This document shows positions 1 through 9,261 of a stretch of 64,000 nucleotides of DNA, piece after piece. The stretch is taken from positions 1 to 64,000 of the forward strand of contig CAWDOR010000034.1 in assembly GCA_963804045.1 (NCBI GenBank), read 5' to 3'. The stretch comes from Rhodoblastus sp963804045 (GTDB lineage Bacteria; Pseudomonadota; Alphaproteobacteria; Rhizobiales; Beijerinckiaceae). Made by a program: the position numbers and the translations under genes. Below the pieces are notes generated by a model, which worked only from the letters and a program-made list of their open reading frames with translations, was not told where the DNA came from and searched no databases. The first letter of the stretch is position 1; each line of letters starts with the position of its first letter.

Positions 1-92
1 CATCCCCCCTGGCTCCTTAGCCAGCTAAACCTTACAAGGTTCATCAGGAGACGCGTCAGCGTCCGCCGCAAGTCCGCGGCGACGCCGTCGAT
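1..92 (-). promoter_or_regulatory. Structured 5' leader of a gene leaving the left edge (serC-type leader is one possibility)
   Basis: Read on the minus strand, an ATG at 3..1 is the first codon of a gene that leaves the window. It is preceded by about 90 nt that can fold into three hairpins. The first is GC-rich at about 65-85. The second is AACCT-TGTA-AGGTT. The third is CTGGCT-AAGG-AGCCAG, followed directly by GGGGG and the ATG, so the last hairpin would occlude the ribosome site. Short leaders with hairpins packed against the start codon are known in alphaproteobacteria, for example the serC motif. I cannot confirm which family this is, and the gene's identity is not visible. Confidence 0.4.
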
Positions 93-98
93 GGGCGG

Positions 99-128
99 CT
101 TATAGGCCAAGCCCGCCGAATTGGTCAA
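99..128 (-). promoter_or_regulatory. Predicted sigma70-type promoter for the left-edge gene
   Basis: On the minus strand, TTGACC (128..123) and TATAAG (104..99) are separated by 18 bp. This is a good match to the housekeeping -35/-10 pattern. It would start transcription near position 92 and give the roughly 90-nt leader described at 1-92. No mapped transcription start is available. Confidence 0.4.
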
Positions 129-277
129 GCGTTCCTGAGCAAAAAATTTGAAAAAAATTGAAAATTACGCAAAAACAAATGGTTGCGCAGGTCGGCGTTT
201 TGCCGGGAACGCCGCCGCAATTGAGCCATCCTTGCACTGTCTAAGACCGGCGCGCCGAAAAACGGGCGACAGGAGAC

Positions 278-298
278 ATGGCCGCAAATTGCGGCTAA
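278..298 (+). other. Six-codon leader frame with good ribosome site, stop abutting the M23 gene start
   Basis: An AGGAG-like site precedes ATG 278. That frame reads M-A-A-N-C-G and then TAA at 296-298. The next codon is the GTG at 299 that opens the long peptidase frame, in the same reading frame. Either this mini-frame is translated and re-initiation at GTG follows (TAAGTG), or the TAA is a sequence error and the protein really begins at ATG 278. Confidence 0.35.
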
Positions 299-2380
299 GT
301 GTGGGAACGAAGTTTTGGAGGCCGATTCTTGGCGCCCTCGGTCAATATAGGGGCATTACGATCATCCGCGCTGTCCAAGCGGCTGGCGCTTTTCTCTCCG
401 CTCGGCGCCGAACCGCCGCTCGATGCGCGGGGCGAAAAGCGCGCGGTCGAAAGCGGACGGCGGATTTCCTTGCGCTGGCTCGCCGGAACCGGCCTGACCG
501 GATTGATGGGCGCGGGTCTGCTCGGTGGCGCCATTTACGCGGCCTTCGACCGCGAAACCAATTTCGCCGAGGCGCCGACCCGGGCGAAACTGATCCGCAA
601 GGATCAGGGCGAAGGCGAAAAGGTCAATCCGGCCAAAGGCGACCGGCTCATCAAGAGCGTCGATGTCGTCGCCGCCAAGCAGACCTATAAAACCCCGACC
701 ATCGTCAAGCTGGGGGACCGCGAGGTGGTCCGCAATCGGTCCTTCACCCGCGTCTCCACCACCTTGACCCTGACCGACACTGGCTTGAGCGCCGATGTGC
801 CGGCTTTCAATCCGTTGAAACTTCTGGCCGATTCGAACAATCAACCGGCCGCGGACGCCCAGGAGGCGGCGATGGCGCCGGATCAGGACGACGCCGAGGT
901 GAGTTTCTCGTCAAGCGATTTGACCCCGATTCAGTTCAATATCCAGAACGGCGCGCTCTCGCTCGACGAGGTCCGCGCCCAGGTCGCGGAGACCTTGAAG
1001 AACGCCCAGGCCAGCGGCGCCAAGCCGTCTCTGCCGCTGCCGCCGCAACTGCTGCTGATGCGCACCAGCCGCGCGGCGCTGGACGCCAATGGGCCGGGAT
1101 TGGCTTATGCGACGCCGGGCGTCAGCACCGCCAATTCGCCCTTCTCCTCCATTGAAGTGCGCATGGTCCCGGAAAATGTCACTCTGGCGCCGCGCACCTC
1201 CGAGCCGCCCGCCGAGGGCGCGGCCAAGAGCGCCGACAGGCTGGTGGCGGTTCGCCGCGGCGAGAGCCTGGCCGATGTCCTGGCCGACGCCGGCGCCAAC
1301 AAATCCCTGGCCGATCCGATCCACAACGCCTTTCGTTCCGCCCACGCCAGCGATCCGATCGTCGAGGGGCGCCGGGTCAAGCTCAGTTTCGCCGAAAGCG
1401 AGAAGGCCGACGCGCCGCAACTCGCCCGCATTGGCGTCTATCAGGACGACAAGCTGCTGGCGACCGTGGCGCTGGCCGACGATGGCCGCTATCTGCTGCT
1501 CGACAATACGCCCGCCGCCCAGGTCGCCGCCAAGCCGAAAAACGAGGAGGACGACAGCGACAGCGAAGAGGATTCGGGCGGCATGCGCCTGTACAATTCG
1601 CTCTACGAGACCGCGCTGAAGCAGGAGATTCCCAAGGGGATCATCGACCAGATGGTGCGGACCTTCGGCAATGACGTCGATTTCCAGCGCCCCGTCGACG
1701 CCGGCAATTCGATCGACGCCTTTTTCGACAATGGCGAGGAGCCCGACAGCGGCCGCGCCGAACTGCTCTACGCCGCGATCACCACCAGGGGCGAGACCTA
1801 TCAATATTACCGGTTCCAGTCGCCGGACGATCAGAGCGTCGATTATTTCGACCCCAGCGGCAAATCGACGCGAAAATTCCTGGTGCGCAAACCCATCGCC
1901 TCGGGCGAATTGCGCTCGGGTTTCGGCATGCGCTACCACCCGATCCTGCATTACAGCCGGCCGCATAATGGCGTGGACTGGGCGGCGCCGGTGGGCACGC
2001 CGATTTTCGCCGCCGGCAATGGCGTGGTCATCAAGGCCGGCTGGGATTCGGGCTATGGCCGCCGGGTCGAGATCCAGCATAACAATGGCTATGTGACCAC
2101 CTATAATCACATGTCCGGCTTCGCCCGCGGGCTCAAGGAGGGGCAGCGCGTCCAGCAGGGCCAGACGGTCGGCTTTCTCGGCGCCTCGGGCCTGGCCACC
2201 GGCCCGCACCTGCATTACGAGGTCATCGTCAACGGCCATTTCGTCGATCCCTTGCGCGTCAAACTGGCGAGAACCCGCCAGTTCGAGGGCAAGGCGCTCG
2301 CCGATTTCAAGCGCGAGCGCGACCGGATCGACGCGCTGATGGCCAAGGCGCCCAACAGTTCGCAAACCGCGAGCAAATGA
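299..2380 (+). CDS. M23-family (LytM) peptidase, membrane-anchored, envelope
   Basis: Predicted zinc metallo-endopeptidase that cuts peptidoglycan cross-links in the periplasm. The 693-residue product has a basic cytoplasmic N-terminus, one transmembrane helix at about residues 59-82, a long low-complexity and LysM-like middle, and a C-terminal M23 domain at about 530-670. The domain carries the zinc motifs HNGVD (about 556-560) and HLHYE (about 637-641). This layout is that of MepM/DipM-type proteins. The GTG at 299 is the first possible start because an in-frame TAA lies at 296. The gene is convergent with the methyltransferase gene, whose stop is 3 bp away. The protease family is secure; the exact substrate is inferred. 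Confidence 0.85.
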   Translation: MWERSFGGRFLAPSVNIGALRSSALSKRLALFSPLGAEPPLDARGEKRAVESGRRISLRWLAGTGLTGLMGAGLLGGAIYAAFDRETNFAEAPTRAKLIRKDQGEGEKVNPAKGDRLIKSVDVVAAKQTYKTPTIVKLGDREVVRNRSFTRVSTTLTLTDTGLSADVPAFNPLKLLADSNNQPAADAQEAAMAPDQDDAEVSFSSSDLTPIQFNIQNGALSLDEVRAQVAETLKNAQASGAKPSLPLPPQLLLMRTSRAALDANGPGLAYATPGVSTANSPFSSIEVRMVPENVTLAPRTSEPPAEGAAKSADRLVAVRRGESLADVLADAGANKSLADPIHNAFRSAHASDPIVEGRRVKLSFAESEKADAPQLARIGVYQDDKLLATVALADDGRYLLLDNTPAAQVAAKPKNEEDDSDSEEDSGGMRLYNSLYETALKQEIPKGIIDQMVRTFGNDVDFQRPVDAGNSIDAFFDNGEEPDSGRAELLYAAITTRGETYQYYRFQSPDDQSVDYFDPSGKSTRKFLVRKPIASGELRSGFGMRYHPILHYSRPHNGVDWAAPVGTPIFAAGNGVVIKAGWDSGYGRRVEIQHNNGYVTTYNHMSGFARGLKEGQRVQQGQTVGFLGASGLATGPHLHYEVIVNGHFVDPLRVKLARTRQFEGKALADFKRERDRIDALMAKAPNSSQTASK

Positions 2381-2383
2381 ATT

Positions 2384-3129
2384 TCAGATGCGTTCGCGGC
2401 CTGAGCCGAGCGGACGCGGGGCCAGCGCCGGGGCCAGCTCGGGCAGGGCGCGACGGGCGCGGCGAAGGCCGACCAGCCGATAGAGCTGCTTGGTCGCCTC
2501 GGCGACGATGACGCCCGCGCCCGGCAGCGACAGCCGCGCCGACACGGTTTCGATCGCCGGCGCCAGGCGCAGCAGCATGGCGCGCGACAGCGGCGGCGCA
2601 TAGAGCGCCTCGCTCCAGTAGATCGGCGAAAACAGGGTCTCGCGCATCAAATCGAGCAATTGCGCCCGCGAAAACGGCCGGCCGTGACCGAAAGGGGTCG
2701 AATCCAGCCGCGCCCACAGGCCCGAGCGATTGGGCGCCACCACGATCAGCCGCCCCCCGGGGTCAGCACCCGCCAGACCTCTTCCAACAAAGCGCGCGGA
2801 TGCTCCGCCGTCTCCAGCGCATGGACGAGCAGCACCCGGTCGATGCAGGAATCGGGCAGCGGCAGCATGCAATCGTCGATCAGGGCGGAGGCGGACGGGC
2901 CCTGCGCCGGCCAGTTCACCACGCCCTGTTCCGCCGGCATCATCGCCAGCAGCCGCAAGGGCTGGCCGCGGAAATGGTCGAGATAGGGCGGGGCGTAGCC
3001 CAGGCCGAGCGCCGAGAGGCCGGCGAGATTGTCCCAGCGGCTTTCAAGATGGGCGCAGACCAGCCGGCGCGCCGTCTCGCCGAGCGGCGAGGCGTAAAAT
3101 GTGCGGAGATCGGTGACATCGAGCGCCAT
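2384..3129 (-). CDS. Class I SAM-dependent methyltransferase, frameshifted
   Basis: The gene starts at ATG 3129 (MALDVTDLRTFY) and reads well to RVLTPGG. The frame is then lost in a CCCCCC/GGGG run (2753-2762), and the family sequence resumes one frame over as GGRLIVVAPN. Adding one base gives a 248-residue protein. Visible features are a motif I-like region, D-C-M-L-P-L-P, V-L-L-V-H-A-L-E and the motif after W-R-V-L-T-P-G-G-R. The substrate is unknown. It is divergent from the glyoxalase II gene, a pairing I know from related genomes. The disrupted run is a G/C homopolymer, so a consensus error is likelier than a true pseudogene. Confidence 0.75.
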
Positions 3130-3249
3130 GGCGCAGAATCGGCATAAAAAGCCCTGTCGCGCAAGGCCGCGATTTTCCCCCTGCAAACCCGTCGCTGTTT
3201 CCTTTTGGCGCGGGGAGGCTAAGCTGGCGTCCAGACTGGGAGTCCCGCC

Positions 3250-4020
3250 ATGCCCGCCGATTTCGACCTGTTTCAATGCCTCCAAGACAATTTCGGCCTG
3301 CTGGCCCACGAAGAGGACACGGGCGCCACGGTCTGTTTCGACGCGCCCGAGGCCGGGCCGATCTTCGCCGCGCTCGACGCGAAGGGGTGGAGCTTGAGCG
3401 ATATCTGGATCACCCATCATCATCCCGACCATATTGGCGCGGTGGCCGAACTGAAGGCGCGTTTCCCCAAAGCGAGGGTGGTCGGCGCGAAAAAGGACGC
3501 GCATCGGCTGCCGCCACTCGACCTGGCCGTTGTTGACGGCGACATCGTCAGGCTCGGCCGGAGTTCGGCGCGGGTGATGGAGGCGCCCGGCCATACGCTG
3601 GGCCATATCGTCTATTATTTCGAGCAGGAAGCGGCGGTGGTGGTCGGCGACGTGCTGTTTTCGCTCGGCTGCGGCCGGGTGATGGAGGGGACCATGCCGA
3701 TGATGTACGACAGCCTGATGCGGCTGGCGGCCCTGCCCGGCGAAACCCAGGTCTATTGCGGTCACGAATATACATTGGCCAACGCCAAATTCGCCCTGAG
3801 CGTCGATGGCGGCAACGCCCTGCTGCTCGAAAGGGTCGAGGAGGCGCAACGCTTGCGCGCGAAAGGCGCCTTCACCCTGCCGACCACCATCGCCCGCGAA
3901 TTGGAGACCAATCCCTTCTTGCGCGCCGAAAATCCTGAATTGCGCCAGGGGCTGGGCATGGCCCAGGCCGATCCGGTCGATGTCTTCGCCGAGCTGCGCG
4001 AGCGCAAGAACCGGTTTTGA
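3250..4020 (+). CDS. gloB: Hydroxyacylglutathione hydrolase (glyoxalase II)
   Basis: Hydrolyses S-D-lactoylglutathione to D-lactate and glutathione, the second step of methylglyoxal detoxification in the cytosol. The 256-residue protein is a metallo-beta-lactamase fold enzyme with the binuclear metal motif THHHPDH at residues 55-61. It also has the later ligands in GHTLGH and GDVLFSLGCGR, and the glutathione-region motif YCGHEYT. Its length is typical for the family. The start at ATG 3250 has GGGAG seven bases upstream. It is divergent from the methyltransferase gene, with about 120 bp between them. Confidence 0.93.
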   Translation: MPADFDLFQCLQDNFGLLAHEEDTGATVCFDAPEAGPIFAALDAKGWSLSDIWITHHHPDHIGAVAELKARFPKARVVGAKKDAHRLPPLDLAVVDGDIVRLGRSSARVMEAPGHTLGHIVYYFEQEAAVVVGDVLFSLGCGRVMEGTMPMMYDSLMRLAALPGETQVYCGHEYTLANAKFALSVDGGNALLLERVEEAQRLRAKGAFTLPTTIARELETNPFLRAENPELRQGLGMAQADPVDVFAELRERKNRF

Positions 4021-4163
4021 TTCGCCGGCGCGCGGCGGATTTTACCATAGGTCGTCGCGACCTGACCTTTCGGGCCCAAGGGTAAATTCATCGCGCCCGG
4101 CTATACCTGCTATTAACCAGACAGGCGCACATTCGGCCGGATCAGAACCTCCGGAACCCCGCC

Positions 4164-6098
4164 GTGCAACTTCGTTATCTGGCTAACCGTTCGCCCAAGC
4201 CGGCCGCCGCTCCGGCCCCGGTCGCAGAGCTCGCGCCGCCGCCGGCGCCCGCGCCCGCGGCCGTCGAGGAAGTCGCGCGCGACGAAAGGCGCATCGAGAC
4301 GCACAGCCTGTTGCCGACGCAGCCGCCGGTCGCCACGCCGGCTCATCCGGTCAGCGCCCGTCAGCCGGAGGCCATTCCGGCCTCCGCGCCGCCCGCGACG
4401 GCGGCTTCGACGGCGACTTCGACCCCCGACCCGCGTCGCATCCTCGATTCGATCGGCGAGACGGTTTACGACTGGGATCTGCGCACCGACCGGATCAATT
4501 GGGGCCCCAATGTCGTCGCCGTGCTCGGCTTCAACAATATCGAGGCCCTGCAAACCGGACGCGGCTTCGCCGAATGCCTTTCCCATGACAGCGAGGGTTC
4601 GCGTTACGAAGCCATCGCCCGCTCCAACGCCAGGGACGACGGCCGGGGCGTGGCCTTCCAGATCTGCTACGGCCTGATTCCGCCCGACAGCCCGCGCGAG
4701 GCGACCGTCTGGATCGAGGACACCGGCCGCTGGTTCGCCGGCCCCGACGGCCGTCCGGCGCGCGCCCATGGACTGGTCCGGGTGATCACGGACCGCTACA
4801 AGCAGGAGCGCCAGCTCGCCTTCAAATCGCGCTTCGACACGCTGACCGGCGTGCTCAACCGCGCCAGCCTGCTGGAGCAGGTCAATTTCTTCTACGGCCA
4901 GGCCGCCAAGCGCAAACAGAGTTTCGCCGCCCTGCTGGTCGCGGTCGACAATCTGTTCATGCTCAACCGCACCTATGGCTATGACGTCGCCGATCAGGTC
5001 ATCGCGGGCATAGCGAAAAGGCTGCGCGGCAATTGCCGCGAGCGCGATCTGGTCGCGCGCTACGCCGGCAATAAATTCGCCATGGTGCTGGAAAATTGCG
5101 ATACGGCGGAAATGACCGCCGCCGCCGAGCGCTTCATCGCCGTCGTCAGCGCCTCGCCCTTCGAGACCACGGTCGGCCCGATCCCCGCCTCGCTGCGCAT
5201 TGGCGGCGTCATCGCGCCGCGCAATGGCCGCGCCGTCCATCTGTTGTTCCAGCACGCCGAAGAGGCGCTCGATCTGGCCCGCCAGTCCGGCGCGGCGCGT
5301 CTGGTGGCCTATGAACCGTCGCTGGCGCGCGAGGATTCGCGCATGAAGGCGCTGAAAGTCTCCGACGAGATCGTCTCGGCGCTCAATGACGGCCGCATCG
5401 TCCTGGCCTTGCAGCCGCTGATCGACAGCAAGACGGGCAAGCCCGCGCTTTACGAGGCGCTGATGCGCCTGCGCCGTCCCGATGGCCAGCTGGTCTTGCC
5501 CTCTTCAGTGCTGCCGACGGCGGAAAAATCCGGTCTGATCCAGATGGTCGACCATCGCGTGCTCGAACTGGCGCTGAAGAAGCTGATCGAAGACCCGAGC
5601 ATGAGGATCGCCGTCAACATGTCGGGCCGCACGGTGCGCGACCCGGATTTCATCGCCCGGCTGCGCGCCCATCTCGGCCCCTTCCCCGAACTGGCGCGGC
5701 GGCTGACCGTCGAATTCACCGAGACCTGCGCCATAGAGGATATTGAGGCGACGGTGCGCGCCGTGGCGGAAATCAAGAAATGCGGCTCCAAGGTCGCCAT
5801 GGACGATTTTGGCGCGGGGCATACGTCCTTCAAGAATTTGCGGCGCTTCGATTTCGACATGGTCAAGATCGACGGGGCCTTCGTGCAGAATCTGGCGCGC
5901 TCGCCCGACGACGCCTTTTTCGTCCGCACGCTGGTCGATCTCGCCCGCCATGTCGGCCTGCCCGTGGTGGCGGAATGGGTCGAGGACGCGGAAACCGCGA
6001 AAATCCTCACCGATTGGGGCGTGGAATATCTCCAGGGCGATTATTTCGCCGCCGCCGCCGTGCCGGAGGCGGACTTGCGCCGGCACGCCATAGGCTGA
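4164..6098 (+). CDS. PAS-GGDEF-EAL cyclic-di-GMP protein, degenerate GGDEF and intact EAL
   Basis: Product of 644 residues. It has an Ala/Pro-rich N-terminus, a PAS-like sensor at about 90-215, a GGDEF domain at about 225-385 and an EAL domain at about 395-640. The cyclase signature reads AGNKF where GGDEF is expected, so diguanylate cyclase activity is probably lost. The EAL domain keeps the catalytic and metal residues: YEALMRL, VNMS, EFTET, DDFGAG, VKID, VAEWVE and LQGDYF. I therefore predict a c-di-GMP phosphodiesterase controlled by the PAS and pseudo-GGDEF modules. GTG 4164 opens the frame; the start is not certain because the first 80 residues are low-complexity. No transmembrane segment is seen. 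Confidence 0.85.
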   Translation: MQLRYLANRSPKPAAAPAPVAELAPPPAPAPAAVEEVARDERRIETHSLLPTQPPVATPAHPVSARQPEAIPASAPPATAASTATSTPDPRRILDSIGETVYDWDLRTDRINWGPNVVAVLGFNNIEALQTGRGFAECLSHDSEGSRYEAIARSNARDDGRGVAFQICYGLIPPDSPREATVWIEDTGRWFAGPDGRPARAHGLVRVITDRYKQERQLAFKSRFDTLTGVLNRASLLEQVNFFYGQAAKRKQSFAALLVAVDNLFMLNRTYGYDVADQVIAGIAKRLRGNCRERDLVARYAGNKFAMVLENCDTAEMTAAAERFIAVVSASPFETTVGPIPASLRIGGVIAPRNGRAVHLLFQHAEEALDLARQSGAARLVAYEPSLAREDSRMKALKVSDEIVSALNDGRIVLALQPLIDSKTGKPALYEALMRLRRPDGQLVLPSSVLPTAEKSGLIQMVDHRVLELALKKLIEDPSMRIAVNMSGRTVRDPDFIARLRAHLGPFPELARRLTVEFTETCAIEDIEATVRAVAEIKKCGSKVAMDDFGAGHTSFKNLRRFDFDMVKIDGAFVQNLARSPDDAFFVRTLVDLARHVGLPVVAEWVEDAETAKILTDWGVEYLQGDYFAAAAVPEADLRRHAIG

Positions 6099-6156
6099 AA
6101 ACCCGTTCGGCGGGCGCGCCGCTGTTTCCGACCGGCGAAAACAGCGGCCGACGGCG

Positions 6157-6753
6157 TCAGTCCTTCTTGGAAATGGTCTCGATGCGCTTCTGCATGTCCG
6201 CGAGCTGGGCGCGCATTTCGCTCAGTTCATCCTGCGGCGCCGGCTTGGCCGTTTCGCCGGCATGCGGGACGAAGGGGGTGAACATGTGCAGCGCCTCGCG
6301 GAACATCGACATGTTCTTGCGCGCCTGCTCCTCCATGGTCTGGAACATCTGCCGGGTCGGATTGGCCAGGGGGCCGGCGAGCGGATTGGAGTTGATCGCC
6401 GCATCGAACTGTTCGCGGAATTTCGCGCTGTCGGTGGCCAGGCGCTCGATGGAAAATTCCAGATAGCTGGGCACCAGCATCTGCATGGAATCGCCATAAT
6501 AGCGGATCAGCTGGCGCAGGAAGCGGATCGGCAGGAGATTCTGGCCGGTCTTGTTCTCCTGCTCGAAAATGATCTGGGTCAGCACGGAGCGGGTGATGTC
6601 CTCGCCGCTCTTGGCGTCATAGACGACGAAATCGTCGCCGGCCTTCACCATCTCCGCCAGATCTTCCAGGGTGACATAGGCGCTGGCCCCGGTGTTGTAG
6701 AGGCGCCGGTTCGCATATTTCTTGATGGTGACGGGTGGCTTCTCGGTGGTCAT
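6157..6753 (-). CDS. phaR: Polyhydroxyalkanoate synthesis repressor PhaR
   Basis: Transcriptional regulator that senses PHA granules and controls phasin and PHA genes. The N-terminal DNA-binding domain (residues about 7-70) contains IKKYANRRLYNT and D-I-T-R-S-V-L-T-Q-I-I, both typical of the family. The PHB-accumulation regulatory repeats follow, and the tail is Gln/Met-rich and coiled (Q-M-Q-K-R-I-E-like). I chose ATG 6753 because AGGGA lies seven bases upstream; ATG 6759 sits on top of that site. The gene is divergent from phaA-phaB, so it probably regulates the adjacent cassette, although no operator is proven. Confidence 0.93.
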   Translation of the reverse strand: MTTEKPPVTIKKYANRRLYNTGASAYVTLEDLAEMVKAGDDFVVYDAKSGEDITRSVLTQIIFEQENKTGQNLLPIRFLRQLIRYYGDSMQMLVPSYLEFSIERLATDSAKFREQFDAAINSNPLAGPLANPTRQMFQTMEEQARKNMSMFREALHMFTPFVPHAGETAKPAPQDELSEMRAQLADMQKRIETISKKD

Positions 6754-7096
6754 TGTCATTCCCTGTGCGGCGGCCGCGCGGCGCGCCCAAGGCAATTTAG
6801 CCGAAAAACTCCTGGATTGGCAAAAGATTCAAGCGTCCTCTCCGCTTGCGGCGCCGCGCCGCGCCGCATGGCGCGAAAATTGTCATGATTATTATATAGG
6901 CTTGGCCTGTCCCAAAGTCCGATTGGGTCGCGCCGCGTCCTCGTCTAAGACCGGCAAAAGCTCTACAACCAAAAGAGAATAGCGGGAAACGCCATGCGTC
7001 TTGACCGCGCATCGGGCAAAATGGTCAAACTGTCAGCCAAGTCGCCCAAGCATGCCGTTCGTCAGGAACGGAAGGCGACGTTCCGGAGGATTTTGC
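6754..7096. promoter_or_regulatory. Divergent phaR/phaA intergenic region with a dyad
   Basis: This 343-bp region has no credible gene. It contains a short AT-rich patch at about 6885-6905 that could hold the phaR promoter. It also contains a dyad, TTGACC (7001-7006) and GGTCAA (7023-7028), separated by 16 bp and lying about 70 bp before phaA. GGAGGA at 7085-7090 is the phaA ribosome site. The dyad is a possible operator; its binder is unknown. Confidence 0.3.
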
Positions 7097-8272
<1,176 letters not shown>

Positions 8273-8288
8273 TCTGAAAACCCACGGG

Positions 8289-8317
8289 CGCCGGCCGCCG
8301 TCGCGGCCGGCGTTTTT
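8289..8317 (+). terminator. Rho-independent terminator between phaA and phaB
   Basis: A perfect 10-bp stem, CGCCGGCCGC and GCGGCCGGCG, has a 4-nt loop and is followed by TTTTT. It lies 17 bp after phaA and 33 bp before phaB, so it probably attenuates read-through from phaA into phaB rather than ending an operon completely. Confidence 0.8.
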
Positions 8318-8349
8318 CGTATAAACTCTTAAGAAAATCAGGGGGAAAC

Positions 8350-9075
8350 ATGTCTCGAGTTGCAATCGTCACCGGCGGCACGCGCGGAATTGGCGCCGCC
8401 ATTTCCAAGGCGCTGAAGGCCGCCGGCTACAAGGTCGCCGCCTCCTACGCCGGCAATGACGAGGCCGCCCATAAATTCCAGGCCGAAACCGGCATCGCCG
8501 TCTATAAGTGGGACGTTTCCGACTATGACGCCTGCGCCGCCGGCATCGCCAAGGTCGAGGCCGATCTCGGCCCCATCGAGGTGCTGGTCAACAACGCCGG
8601 CATCACCAAGGACGGCATGTTCCACAAGATGACCAAGGACCAGTGGTACGGGGTCATCAACACCAATCTGAACTCGCTGTTCAACATGACCCGCCCCGTC
8701 TGGGAAGGCATGCGCGCCCGCAAATTCGGCCGCGTCGTGTGCATTTCCTCGGTCAACGGCCAGAAGGGCCAGATGGGCCAGGTCAATTATTCCGCCGCCA
8801 AGGCCGGCGACCTCGGCTTCGTCAAGGCCCTGGCCCAGGAAGGCGCCAAGGCCGGCATCACCGTCAACGCCATCTGCCCCGGCTATATCGGCACGGATAT
8901 GGTGCGCGCCATCGACCAGGCGGTGCTGGACAAGGCCATCCTGCCCTATATCCCGGTCGGCCGCCTCGGCGAACCCGAGGAAATCGCCCGCGCCGTGGTC
9001 TTCCTGGTCGCCGACGAGGCCGGCTTCATCACGGGCTCGACGCTGTCGGCCAATGGCGGCCAGCTGATGAGCTGA
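8350..9075 (+). CDS. phaB: Acetoacetyl-CoA reductase (NADPH)
   Basis: Reduces acetoacetyl-CoA to (R)-3-hydroxybutyryl-CoA, the monomer precursor of PHB. The 241-residue protein is a classical short-chain dehydrogenase. It has the cofactor motif TGGTRGIG near the N-terminus, NNAG at about residues 81-84, and the catalytic triad S134, Y147 and K151 (NYSAAKAG). The sequence shows the PhaB hallmark G-Q-M-G-Q-V-N-Y. GGGGGA lies just upstream of ATG 8350. It follows phaA after a hairpin and is ended by another hairpin at 9221-9250. No PHA synthase gene is in the window. Confidence 0.95.
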   Translation: MSRVAIVTGGTRGIGAAISKALKAAGYKVAASYAGNDEAAHKFQAETGIAVYKWDVSDYDACAAGIAKVEADLGPIEVLVNNAGITKDGMFHKMTKDQWYGVINTNLNSLFNMTRPVWEGMRARKFGRVVCISSVNGQKGQMGQVNYSAAKAGDLGFVKALAQEGAKAGITVNAICPGYIGTDMVRAIDQAVLDKAILPYIPVGRLGEPEEIARAVVFLVADEAGFITGSTLSANGGQLMS

Positions 9076-9220
9076 TGGACTTCGCCGGTCCCTTGCAAAA
9101 AACTTGGCATCGGCGATTTCCCCTTGCGGCCCGGGGTGCTGGCGCGTTGCGTTGACGCAGCGTAACCTTTACACGGGAGAGGGGCCCGAAAAGACAGGCG
9201 CGACGCGAGCGCATAGGCGA

Positions 9221-9250
9221 ACGGCCCGGGATTTCCCGGCCGTTTTTTTT
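9221..9250 (+). terminator. Rho-independent terminator after phaB
   Basis: ACGGCC(C)GGG and CCCGGCCGT form a 9-bp stem with one bulged C and the loop ATTT, followed by eight T residues. It ends the phaA-phaB unit. The U-tract abuts the next gene, whose start codon is only 12 bp further on. Confidence 0.8.
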
Positions 9251-9261
9251 ATGGATGGACG

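Noticed and set aside
148..690. Open frame on the plus strand overlapping the M23 gene start
   Set aside because: It is rich in Arg and Gly as expected from an out-of-frame reading of a GC-rich gene and has no family sequence.
3129..3849. Methyltransferase frame extended upstream of ATG 3129
   Set aside because: The frame stays open into the antisense of gloB, but the family sequence begins at MALDVTDL, so the upstream part is a shadow.
9091..9180. Regulatory RNA between phaB and the Mrr-like gene
   Set aside because: Some pairing is possible, but nothing beyond the terminator at 9221-9250 stands out.
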